From Fischerella sp. PCC 9605 (GTDB lineage: Bacteria; Cyanobacteriota; Cyanobacteriia; Cyanobacteriales; Nostocaceae): 64,000 bases of DNA. Positions 1 to 7,147 of the stretch are shown here, piece after piece; within the stretch, counting starts at the first letter, position 1; each line of letters begins with the position of its first letter. Under the pieces are notes generated by a model. The model saw nothing but the letters and a program-made list of their open reading frames with translations, did no database searches and was not told the DNA's origin. The position numbers and the translations under genes were made by a program. The DNA is taken from assembly GCF_000517105.1 (NCBI RefSeq), contig NZ_KI912149.1, positions 1,513,946-1,577,945 on the forward strand. Direction: 5' to 3'.

Positions 1-270
1 GCTTCTTGTGGGTATACAGCGATTTCTAAAATTGAAGCCAATCCACCAAACCTGGTGCTGTTGGATTTGATGATGCCAGAAATAGACGGCTATGAAGTAG
101 CCAGATGGATTAGACAGAATCATCCTTCTATTTCAGTGATGATAGTTACTGCTTATGATGAATTACCTGCATTTGAGCAGCAGCAAGTACAGGTAGATGG
201 GGTCATTCGTAAACCAATTAATATTGATGAATTAGTGACGCAAGTGCAAGCAATTTTAGAACATAAATAA
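1..270 (+). CDS. Response regulator receiver domain, 5' end outside window
   Basis: The reading frame is open from base 1, so this is the C-terminal part of a longer protein or of a single-domain CheY-like regulator. Visible receiver landmarks are the phospho-acceptor Asp (LLDLMMPEIDGYEV, D22 of the visible part), the switch Thr in MIVTAYDE and the conserved Lys in IRKPINIDEL. The protein ends right after the receiver domain, so no DNA-binding output follows. A histidine kinase gene lies 240 bp downstream on the same strand and may be its partner (inference). A GTG at base 55 is in frame but lies inside the domain, so it is not the start. Confidence 0.85.
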   Translation, partial: ASCGYTAISKIEANPPNLVLLDLMMPEIDGYEVARWIRQNHPSISVMIVTAYDELPAFEQQQVQVDGVIRKPINIDELVTQVQAILEHK

Positions 271-513
271 ATGCAGGAAAAAGTAAAATGTAATTTTTAG
301 TAATTAACTCAGACAATCTCAATCAATCGATCAACTATGAACACAATCTACCGTTTGATTGTAGATTCATAATATAGTTGTGTCTCAATGACGTTATAGA
401 TAATTGAGAACAGTTATAGTAATTAACCACTAAAAATCTACCAGTAGCCAGAGAAAGTATCTGCTTTGAGAGCGTAGTACATTTACTATTGTCTAGAGGA
501 GGCTAAATAATTG

Positions 514-1767
514 ATGCCTTCTAGATTTCTGCTCATGAAAGATTTCAGTGAATTGTTGGCTGAGAAAGTAGAAATAATTGCACAGCGTTGGGTGGATGCG
601 GTTATTCAAGACAAACAGATTAAAAGTACCGAACACCTATCTCCCAAAGCAGTTAGAAACCACATTTCGGATGTTCTCACTGCCATAACCACCGTATTGA
701 GTCAAACGCAGGAGAGCGATTTTGAGACAATTGCTCAAGCCAGTTTTAATCATGGTACGTTGCGAGCAGAACAAGATTTTGATCCGACAGAAGTGGTGCA
801 GGAGTATCACCTACTGCGTTCAGTGATTTTGGCACATCTACGTACAGAACTGTTGCAAGCCAATACTGAAGAAGTACTGCGAACAGTATCTGTGATTAAT
901 GAAGTCGTAGATGCAGCGATCACCGAATGTTTTAAGAGCTATGTTAGTATGCGATTGCAGGGATTAGAGCAGGTGCAAGCGCAGTTGAGCTTGACAGTAG
1001 AAGAATTAAAGCGGCTAGTCAATGCCAACCAAGATAATCTCTCAATATTGGCACACGAACTCAAAGCACCACTAACCTCAATCATCGGTTATTCAGACCT
1101 TTTTTTGCGCCAAAATCGTCAGTCTCAAGTGAGAGACACCATTCCTAGCCTTGAACATATTGAAAAAGTACTGAAAAACGGTCATCTGTTGCTGCGCTTA
1201 ATTAACGATGCACTGGAACTTTCCAGGTACGAAGCAGGCGCAATCGAGCTAGAATTAGCCTTAACAGATGTGCGTTCTGCGATCAACACAGCTGTAGAAA
1301 TCATGCAACCCTTAGCTGACGAGCGAGGATTACAGCTGGTGCTGAATATTGAAGATGCACCACCTCAAGTACTAACAGATCCGTTGCGATTGCAACAGAT
1401 TTTACTGAACTTAATTAGTAACGCCATTCGCTATACAGAAAAGGGTAGCGTTACTATAGAGTGCTGTACAAGAGCAGACAATCAATGGTCAATCTCAGTC
1501 ATCGATACAGGGATTGGCATCAGCGAGGAAGATCAAGCACGACTTTTTCAACCTTTTGTTCGTGCTAAATCTACTAAAAACCAGCATCCAGCTGATAGCA
1601 CTGGTTTAGGACTGGCGATTGTGGAGCGTCTTGTCGAACTGTTGCAGGGGAAAATAGATCTAGTCTCTCAAATCGGCCAGGGTTCTATATTTACAGTTAT
1701 TCTGCCACTAAAGATGAGCTATTCAGAAGAAGCAGAGGATAAAATAGAAAAAGCAACATCAGAGTAA
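514..1767 (+). CDS. Sensor histidine kinase with RsbRD-type N-terminal domain
   Basis: Cytoplasmic sensor kinase of about 417 residues with no membrane segment. Residues 1-150 are helical and resemble the RsbRD/RsbR N-terminal sensor fold. A HisKA domain follows (LAHELKAPLTS, phospho-His about 181), then a HATPase_c domain with an N box (NLISNAIRY, Asn about 303), a G1 box (DTGIGIS, Asp about 331) and a G2 box (GLGLAIVERL, about 364). The ATG at 514 is chosen because a GAGGAGG ribosome site lies at 496-502; a TTG sits just before it at 511 and another ATG at 535. It probably phosphorylates the receiver protein encoded just upstream or an unlinked one; the signal is unknown. Confidence 0.88.
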   Translation: MPSRFLLMKDFSELLAEKVEIIAQRWVDAVIQDKQIKSTEHLSPKAVRNHISDVLTAITTVLSQTQESDFETIAQASFNHGTLRAEQDFDPTEVVQEYHLLRSVILAHLRTELLQANTEEVLRTVSVINEVVDAAITECFKSYVSMRLQGLEQVQAQLSLTVEELKRLVNANQDNLSILAHELKAPLTSIIGYSDLFLRQNRQSQVRDTIPSLEHIEKVLKNGHLLLRLINDALELSRYEAGAIELELALTDVRSAINTAVEIMQPLADERGLQLVLNIEDAPPQVLTDPLRLQQILLNLISNAIRYTEKGSVTIECCTRADNQWSISVIDTGIGISEEDQARLFQPFVRAKSTKNQHPADSTGLGLAIVERLVELLQGKIDLVSQIGQGSIFTVILPLKMSYSEEAEDKIEKATSE

Positions 1768-1947
1768 AACTAATCTTAGAACGATTATAGATAGAAGCTT
1801 TGAGCTTGTGAACAAAAAGCTATTTGTCCAAGAATAAACTTAAAAGTCTAGTTGAAAATAGACTGCGGAAAATACGAATTTTTGGAGGCGCGGCTGGTCT
1901 TTGTGAATAGACATAAAAGTCAGAGGAACTTGCTAGCCGCAAAAACT

Positions 1948-2559
1948 ATGATTCATAATTTATTAAATAATAAAAAGCAACTGTTTGACAGCTGGGCACC
2001 AAGTTATGACTGGCTATTTCCTTCAGTGTTTTACCAAGCCATCCACAAACGGCTGCTAGAGTATGTTGATTTACCATCTCACTCATATGTACTTGACCTA
2101 GGTTGTGGTACTGGACGCCTGCTTGATCGTCTAGCAACTCGGTTTCCTGATTTATATGGTACGGGATTGGATCTATCTCCGCAGATGTTGCGCGTAGCGC
2201 GACAGAAGAACCGCCATCATCCACGTTTAATTTATATTGAAGGCAAAGCAGAATCTCTTCCTTTTGCTAATGGTCAATTTGATGCTGTTTTCAATACTTT
2301 GAGTTTCCTGCACTATTTGCAACCCGAAGTAGTTTTTGCTGAAGTAGCACGGGTGCTGAAAACAGGTGGACGCTTCTACTTGGCTGACATAACTTTAAAA
2401 AGTCAGGCAGAATCTCAGCTGATGCCTATAACCTCTGGTGGAGTTAGATTCTACAGTCCAAAGAACCGTGAGTTTCTTGGCTGTTCGGCAGGACTTGAAT
2501 GTGTAGGTAACAACTATTTACTTGGCCCTGTCTTGCTGACGATTTTTGCTAAAAAATAG
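1948..2559 (+). CDS. Class I SAM-dependent methyltransferase
   Basis: About 203 residues with the Rossmann methyltransferase pattern: motif I VLDLGCGTG (residues 48-56), an acidic residue in the next strand (GTGLDLSPQML), motif II around GQFDAVFNTLSFLHY and a post-motif region VARVLKTGGRFYLAD. This is the Methyltransf_11 type common in small-molecule, quinone or lipid methylation; the substrate is not evident. The frame stays open upstream to a TTG at 1852, but the ATG at 1948 begins where family similarity starts. Its stop lies only 3 bp from the end of the convergent GNAT gene. Confidence 0.8.
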   Translation: MIHNLLNNKKQLFDSWAPSYDWLFPSVFYQAIHKRLLEYVDLPSHSYVLDLGCGTGRLLDRLATRFPDLYGTGLDLSPQMLRVARQKNRHHPRLIYIEGKAESLPFANGQFDAVFNTLSFLHYLQPEVVFAEVARVLKTGGRFYLADITLKSQAESQLMPITSGGVRFYSPKNREFLGCSAGLECVGNNYLLGPVLLTIFAKK

Positions 2560-2562
2560 GGA

Positions 2563-3042
2563 CTAGGAACTAGGGAAGACAGAATCTTGATAATGCATGA
2601 ACACTACAGGAACAATACGCAGTTTCCTTGCAAATTCAGACAATCGAAACTTAGCCTGGATTGATGGTGCTAAGTCTCTAAAACAAACGGGTACAAAACC
2701 GAAGCGATTGTAAAATTCTGCCAGTTGTTGACCCAGACATTCCAAATACAGTGGTTGAGTAGCAGAGTGAATTAGATGCTGAGTGAGAAAACTTCCCAAA
2801 CCACGACCCCGCCAAGCTGATGCTACAACCAAACTACCCAGTTCTTGTGCACCAGAAAAGTTACGTAACTGTCCGCAAGCTACTATTTGCCCATTGCATT
2901 GAATCACCCAAAATTGCTGCCAACGTATTTGTGTTGGGTCAAGTTTTGCTGATAGTACCAACCACCGAATTGACCAAATGTCAGCAGACGTTGCCTTGCG
3001 AAGGGTACAACCAGTAGGCAATGATAAATCTTTTTGTTTCAT
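2563..3042 (-). CDS. GNAT family N-acetyltransferase
   Basis: A 159-residue protein of typical GNAT length. Residues 14-30 (TLRKATSADIWSIRWLV) form the first strand and helix. The acetyl-CoA pyrophosphate loop is RGRGLGS, preceded by the beta-4 strand LGSLVVASAW, and the C-terminal part YLECLGQQLAEFYNRFGF is the usual alpha-4/beta-6 region. It should transfer acetyl from acetyl-CoA to an amine, with unknown acceptor. It converges with the methyltransferase gene, so the pair shares a very short terminator region. Confidence 0.85.
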   Translation of the reverse strand: MKQKDLSLPTGCTLRKATSADIWSIRWLVLSAKLDPTQIRWQQFWVIQCNGQIVACGQLRNFSGAQELGSLVVASAWRGRGLGSFLTQHLIHSATQPLYLECLGQQLAEFYNRFGFVPVCFRDLAPSIQAKFRLSEFARKLRIVPVVFMHYQDSVFPSS

Positions 3043-3298
3043 ATTCTGTAAAAATTTATTTTTATAAATACAAACAAAAATAAACTTATAGTTAATTCCA
3101 AAAACAAAAATTTGTCATAATGAGTAAAATTGGCTGCATATTAAACAAAGTCCGTAAAGCCAGACTTTATCAAAAAGAGAAAATAAAACTAAATTTGCTA
3201 TCAACTATTAGCTAGCTATCTTAAGTGCCAATAAATACAGAAAAGCAAAAGCTAATTAGTAGAAATGGCTGATTTTAATTAACAGACACGAGTGAAAA

Positions 3299-3607
3299 TT
3301 ATAATATCCATTCTGCCGAGCGTTCCCCTAAATCTAGAGGAATACTAACAGCTTTGCCAAGTCGGGGACGTTCGCGTGTCCGTTCAATATATTTTTGCAC
3401 CTGCGTGCTTCCACCCAAGTAATTCAGATAATTAGCAATGCTATCGAGATGCTCTTGGTACTCTGCCTCACTCAAAGGAAAAGAAGCTTGTTCTAGGTAC
3501 TTCCACATCACTTGCACGAATATTTTACCTTGAGTGCGGCGCAGCTGGACATCATAAGACCGCCCCCACTTCTCAAGCAACAGTTGACGTAATTCTTGTC
3601 CTGTCAT
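3299..3607 (-). CDS. DUF3067 family protein
   Basis: Small soluble protein of about 102 residues beginning MTGQELRQLLLEKWGRSYDVQLRR and ending ERSAEWIL. This matches what I recall of DUF3067, a family restricted to cyanobacteria and plastids and often found beside petC. The ATG at 3607 is preferred over a TTG at 3619 because family similarity starts at MTGQEL. It is transcribed divergently from petC across a 227-bp region that must hold both promoters. Its position suggests a link to photosynthetic electron transport or b6f biogenesis, which is inference only. Confidence 0.8.
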   Translation of the reverse strand: MTGQELRQLLLEKWGRSYDVQLRRTQGKIFVQVMWKYLEQASFPLSEAEYQEHLDSIANYLNYLGGSTQVQKYIERTRERPRLGKAVSIPLDLGERSAEWIL

Positions 3608-3834
3608 GGCTGTTCTCAATTATATTTTACATTTGGTTATGATGTTAAGTTCGGTTACTCAAGTATGATAAGAATATAAAGAAATGTAATGCTACAAGAA
3701 GAGATGCTAGAAATATCTTGAAGAGAAAAACTGGCTTCTTTGCGGGCATGGGTATCTTAGGATAGACGTGAGTTTCTCGATAATTAGAACTCAAGTCAAA
3801 GTTGTTAACAAAACACACCAAGAACGCGTAGATT

Positions 3835-4374
3835 ATGGCTCAATTTTCTGAATCAATGGACGTGCCCGATATGGGGCGTCGCCAGTTTATGAATCTTCTC
3901 ACTTTTGGAACTGTAACCGGAGTTGCTCTAGGGGCATTGTATCCTGTTGTCAAGTATTTTATTCCACCTTCTAGTGGTGGTGTTGGCGGTGGTACAACTG
4001 CTAAAGACGAACTGGGTAACGATGTTAGTGTCAGCAAGTTTTTAGAAAGCCATAATGTGGGCGATCGCGTTTTGGTTCAGGGACTCAAGGGCGACCCCAC
4101 TTATATTGTGGTAGAAAGCAAAGAGGCGATTACCGATTACGGTATTAATGCCGTCTGCACTCACTTGGGTTGTGTTGTACCTTGGAACGCTGCTGAGAAC
4201 AAGTTCAAGTGTCCTTGTCATGGTTCCCAGTACGATGCAACTGGTAAGGTTGTTCGGGGCCCTGCGCCGTTGTCTTTGGCTTTGGCTCATGCTACACCAC
4301 AGGACGATAAAATTGTCCTCACCCCTTGGACTGAAACCGACTTCCGTACCGGTGAAGACCCTTGGTGGGCTTAA
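3835..4374 (+). CDS. petC: Cytochrome b6f complex Rieske iron-sulfur subunit
   Basis: The Rieske [2Fe-2S] protein passes electrons from plastoquinol to cytochrome f on the lumen side of the thylakoid. At 179 residues it has family length. The N-terminal hydrophobic segment (about 20-45) is the uncleaved membrane anchor and follows the Arg pair of GRRQF, as in Tat-exported Rieske proteins. A Gly-rich hinge ([10 protein letters not shown]) follows. Cluster ligands are in CTHLGC (C108, H110) and CPCHGS (C126, H129), with C113 and C128 forming the disulfide. petA begins 96 bp downstream, giving the conserved petCA operon. Confidence 0.98.
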   Translation: MAQFSESMDVPDMGRRQFMNLLTFGTVTGVALGALYPVVKYFIPPSSGGVGGGTTAKDELGNDVSVSKFLESHNVGDRVLVQGLKGDPTYIVVESKEAITDYGINAVCTHLGCVVPWNAAENKFKCPCHGSQYDATGKVVRGPAPLSLALAHATPQDDKIVLTPWTETDFRTGEDPWWA

Positions 4375-4407
4375 AAGTTTCGTCATTTGTCATTTGTCCT
4401 TTGATAA

Positions 4408-4442
4408 TGACCAATGACCAATGACCAATGACCAGTGACAAA
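4408..4442 (+). repeat. Heptameric short tandem repeat between petC and petA
   Basis: About five tandem copies of a 7-base unit, TGACCAA, with small variations in the last two (TGACCAG, TGACAAA). A related inverted set (CATTTGTCATTTGTC) lies just upstream at 4384-4399, so the two could fold back on each other. Heptameric short tandem repeats of this kind are common between genes in filamentous cyanobacteria. It sits inside the petCA operon. Confidence 0.8.
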
Positions 4443-4470
4443 TTTATCAGAGAAACTTAGTCCTTAAGAG

Positions 4471-5472
4471 ATGAGAAATGCTTGTACACCCGCGAGACTA
4501 ACTCGCAGTGCTAGAGCAATTATGAAAACATTGCTCATAGCGATCGCTACTGTGACATTTTTCTTCACCAGCGATCTCGTCCTTCCCCAATCCGCCGCTG
4601 CTTATCCGTTTTGGGCACAGCAAACCTATCCAGAAACACCCCGCGAACCGACTGGACGGATTGTGTGCGCTAACTGTCACCTAGCAGCAAAGTCTGCTGA
4701 AGTAGAAGTTCCCCAATCAATTCTGCCTGACACGGTGTTTAAGGCTGTGGTGAAAATTCCCTACGACACCAATGTGCAGCAGGTGGGTGCTGACGGTTCC
4801 AAAGTTGGTTTGAACGTCGGTGCTGTGTTAATGCTGCCAGAAGGCTTCAAGATTGCGCCCGAGGATCGCATTCCCGAGGAACTGAAAGAGGAAGTTGGTG
4901 ATGTTTACTTCCAGCCTTACAAAGAAGGCCAAGACAACGTCCTCCTCGTGGGACCCATACCCGGAGAACAGTACCAAGAAATCGTCTTCCCAGTTCTTTC
5001 TCCTGACCCCGCTACCGACAAGAACATTCACTTCGGCAAATATGCAGTTCATTTAGGTGCTAATCGGGGACGCGGACAAGTTTATCCTACTGGTGAAAAG
5101 AGCAACAACGCTGTTTACAACGCTTCCGCTACTGGCACAATCACCAAGATTGCCAAAGAAGAAGACGAGTATGGAAGCGTTAAATACCAAGTCAATATCC
5201 AAACCGACTCTGGCGAAACAGTTGTTGATACAGTTCCAGCTGGCCCCGAGTTGATTGTTTCTGAAGGACAAGCTGTCAAAGCTGGAGATGCACTGACCAA
5301 CAACCCCAACGTTGGTGGCTTTGGCCAAGATGACACAGAAATAGTGTTGCAAGATCCTAACAGAGTTAAATGGATGATTGCATTTATCTGTTTGGTAATG
5401 TTGGCTCAAATTATGCTGATTCTAAAGAAGAAGCAAGTTGAGAAAGTCCAAGCCGCCGAGATGAATTTCTAG
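4471..5472 (+). CDS. petA: Cytochrome f, b6f complex
   Basis: Cytochrome f is the c-type cytochrome of the b6f complex; it takes electrons from the Rieske protein and reduces plastocyanin or cytochrome c6. The 333-residue precursor has a cleavable signal peptide ending in SAAA, so the mature protein starts at Tyr45, whose amino group is the axial haem ligand. The haem-binding site is CANCH (C66, C69, H70). A single membrane anchor (about 298-318) leaves the short stromal tail [15 protein letters not shown]. The start [12 protein letters not shown] matches Nostoc petA as I remember it; an internal ATG at codon 18 is less likely. A clear terminator follows at 5501. Confidence 0.98.
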   Translation: MRNACTPARLTRSARAIMKTLLIAIATVTFFFTSDLVLPQSAAAYPFWAQQTYPETPREPTGRIVCANCHLAAKSAEVEVPQSILPDTVFKAVVKIPYDTNVQQVGADGSKVGLNVGAVLMLPEGFKIAPEDRIPEELKEEVGDVYFQPYKEGQDNVLLVGPIPGEQYQEIVFPVLSPDPATDKNIHFGKYAVHLGANRGRGQVYPTGEKSNNAVYNASATGTITKIAKEEDEYGSVKYQVNIQTDSGETVVDTVPAGPELIVSEGQAVKAGDALTNNPNVGGFGQDDTEIVLQDPNRVKWMIAFICLVMLAQIMLILKKKQVEKVQAAEMNF

Positions 5473-5500
5473 ATTTTCACTGAAAAAATCATCAGTTGTG

Positions 5501-5527
5501 AGACAGGCAAGATGCCTGTCTTTTTTT
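5501..5527 (+). terminator. Rho-independent terminator of petCA
   Basis: A perfect 9-bp stem (AGACAGGCA at 5501-5509 and TGCCTGTCT at 5513-5521) with a 3-nt loop is followed by a run of T to 5527. It lies 29 bp after the petA stop and should end the petCA transcript. Confidence 0.9.
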
Positions 5528-5589
5528 GCGATCGCATTCTTTTCATCTAATTGTCACTTTACGTTCACATTGGGTAGTTACATTCGTAT

Positions 5590-5668
5590 TTAGCAAACAT
5601 CTTGTTTGCTCCTCACATCACACTTCACTCATGCTCTCTTGTAACCTAAAGAACAAGAGAGCATTTTC
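5590..5668 (+). ncRNA. yfr1: Yfr1-like small RNA, copy 1
   Basis: Same layout as Yfr1, the near-universal cyanobacterial small regulatory RNA that pairs with mRNAs through an unpaired CUCCUCACAC-type core. The 5' hairpin is AGCAAAC (5592-5598) with GTTTGCT (5604-5610). An unpaired pyrimidine/A-rich stretch follows with CTCCTCACATCACAC (5609-5623). The 3' hairpin has a perfect 12-bp stem, ATGCTCTCTTGT (5631-5642) with ACAAGAGAGCAT (5653-5664), but only a short T tail. The core has T where copy 2 has C (CACATCAC against CACACCAC). A possible promoter is TTGTCA (5551) and TAGTTA (5575). Confidence 0.75.
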
Positions 5669-5811
5669 ATATCCTTGAGATACGAGGTTGACAAGAGTTG
5701 ACAGATGTTATGAATCTGTTTTGTAACATCGATTCAGTAATCTTCATCGACTGCTACGTATCTACACATAATTTTTATAAGCCTGTCATTAATTATTCAC
5801 ATAAAATCTGG

Positions 5812-5817
5812 TAGAAT
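5812..5817 (+). promoter_or_regulatory. -10 element (TAGAAT) of Yfr1 copy 2
   Basis: TAGAAT lies 7-8 bp before the first base of the 5' hairpin of the second Yfr1-like RNA, the expected place for a sigma-70-type -10 box. No good -35 hexamer is visible at the usual spacing (TTAATT at 5789-5794 is weak). Confidence 0.55.
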
Positions 5818-5823
5818 CGCTGG

Positions 5824-5897
5824 TAGCAAACATTAAATTTGCTCCTCACACCACACCGCAGCTCTCTTGTGTGCTAAAGGCAAGAGAGCTTTTTTTT
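5824..5897 (+). ncRNA. yfr1: Yfr1 small RNA, copy 2
   Basis: Best match to Yfr1. The 5' hairpin is AGCAAA (5825-5830) with TTTGCT (5838-5843). The single-stranded core GCTCCTCACACCACAC (5841-5856) is the hallmark motif. The 3' terminator hairpin has a perfect 10-bp stem, AGCTCTCTTG (5860-5869) with CAAGAGAGCT (5881-5890), followed by seven T. The deduced RNA is about 74 nt, close to known Yfr1 sizes. In unicellular cyanobacteria Yfr1 represses outer-membrane porin mRNAs; the targets here are unknown. Copy 1 lies 155 bp upstream. Apart from these RNAs, 5528-6178 holds nothing I recognise. Confidence 0.88.
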
Positions 5898-6178
5898 GGC
5901 TATCATTTATTGCATAGATGCACAAAACTTACGCAACTGGCACAATTGTGTAAATTCCCTAGTTGTGGCACTAAGCCAAACTGTCTACCAAAAACTCACA
6001 CCTGCTGCCGTAGTTATTACTTTTTACCAAAGAATTACTTAGGACATTAAACTAACTGCCCAAATATAGTTACCATCCAGGCAAGCTTTAACTTAGATTT
6101 ATATCAACATGCCATTTCACATTATTCCGCTCTCGATGAATCACGTCGAGTCTAAATAAGAGAATTACCAATCAGTCC

Positions 6179-7135
6179 ATGTCAAACAGCCCGGTCGTTC
6201 CTCACCCAGATCAAAGTGACACACAAGAACTAATTTTGCCACCACTGACAAAAGAAACAATCCAGCGCGCAAAGGAGGGTGTTGCCTATGCACGCGATCG
6301 CCACGCTCAGGAAATGATCCGCCAAGCGCTACAGTCAACAGAAGCTTTTGCTGAAGGTGCTTCGGAACATAAAGTTAGCGGTGAGGTACGCCGAAGCGTG
6401 TTGCGAACTCTAATTCATACTCTGTTTAGAGTGAAAGTTGAGTTTCCAGAGCGGCTTCCTGTCCAACCAACGCTGTTTGCAGCCAACCATTTGAACCACA
6501 TCGATCCACTTCTTCTGCTTTCTGAATTACCACCGCGTCCCTACTGCCATATTTTAGGTGATGCTCGCACACTTTATAACCAGTGGTGGAAGCGTCAATT
6601 TCTAAATTTTGCTAAAGGTGTCATACCTATTGAACGGATCTGGAAAGAAGAAATAGCAGTGATTGAAGCTGCTAAAGCGGGATGTGAAGATTTAGCCGAA
6701 TTGGCAGAATCTATTGAAGAGTATGTCCCTACAGGTAACTCTATAGAAATGATGCGACGGCTAGATCGCATCGTTCAAGGTATTTTTGGGCGTGGGGAGA
6801 GTATTTTATTATTTCCAGAAGGGAGGCTTGGCAATGCTGAGGGTCATTTGTCTGTGCCCTTGAAACGAGGAGTGGCAATTTATGCTTTGCGTTCTGGAGT
6901 ACCAATTTTACCTATAGCGCTAATTGGCACGCAAGATCTGTATTTCCGCAAAGAATTAACTGTCCGGTTCGGGGAACCTATCATCTTTCCACAATCTAAC
7001 CGTCCAAAAGCACAGCAAGTACAAGCAGTGATAGATGAGTTAGAAGCAGCGCTGATAGAGTTGTTGCCAAAAGACTATCGAGAACCAAAAGAACCAAAGT
7101 TTTTGCATCACTTTCTCAATCACATGTTTTGGTAA
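6179..7135 (+). CDS. 1-acyl-sn-glycerol-3-phosphate acyltransferase (PlsC-like)
   Basis: A 318-residue acyltransferase of the PlsC/LPLAT superfamily, expected to acylate a lysophospholipid or related glycerolipid at the membrane surface. Motif I is NHLNHID (H-X4-D with catalytic His and Asp, around residue 103), and motif III is FPEGRLG, a variant of FPEGTRS. A third conserved segment, VPILPIALIGT, gives motif IV. Residues 1-75 form a helical N-terminal extension not seen in the short PlsC enzymes, and an extra segment (about 165-195) separates motifs II and III. The acceptor may therefore differ from lysophosphatidate. The gene stands alone and converges with the exoprotein gene 12 bp away. 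Confidence 0.85.
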   Translation: MSNSPVVPHPDQSDTQELILPPLTKETIQRAKEGVAYARDRHAQEMIRQALQSTEAFAEGASEHKVSGEVRRSVLRTLIHTLFRVKVEFPERLPVQPTLFAANHLNHIDPLLLLSELPPRPYCHILGDARTLYNQWWKRQFLNFAKGVIPIERIWKEEIAVIEAAKAGCEDLAELAESIEEYVPTGNSIEMMRRLDRIVQGIFGRGESILLFPEGRLGNAEGHLSVPLKRGVAIYALRSGVPILPIALIGTQDLYFRKELTVRFGEPIIFPQSNRPKAQQVQAVIDELEAALIELLPKDYREPKEPKFLHHFLNHMFW

Positions 7136-7147
7136 AAACTGTTAAAC

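Noticed and set aside
5590-5897. Reading the paired hairpins as tRNA or CRISPR repeats
   Set aside because: No tRNA cloverleaf, no anticodon stem and only two units with different spacers; the core motif fits Yfr1.
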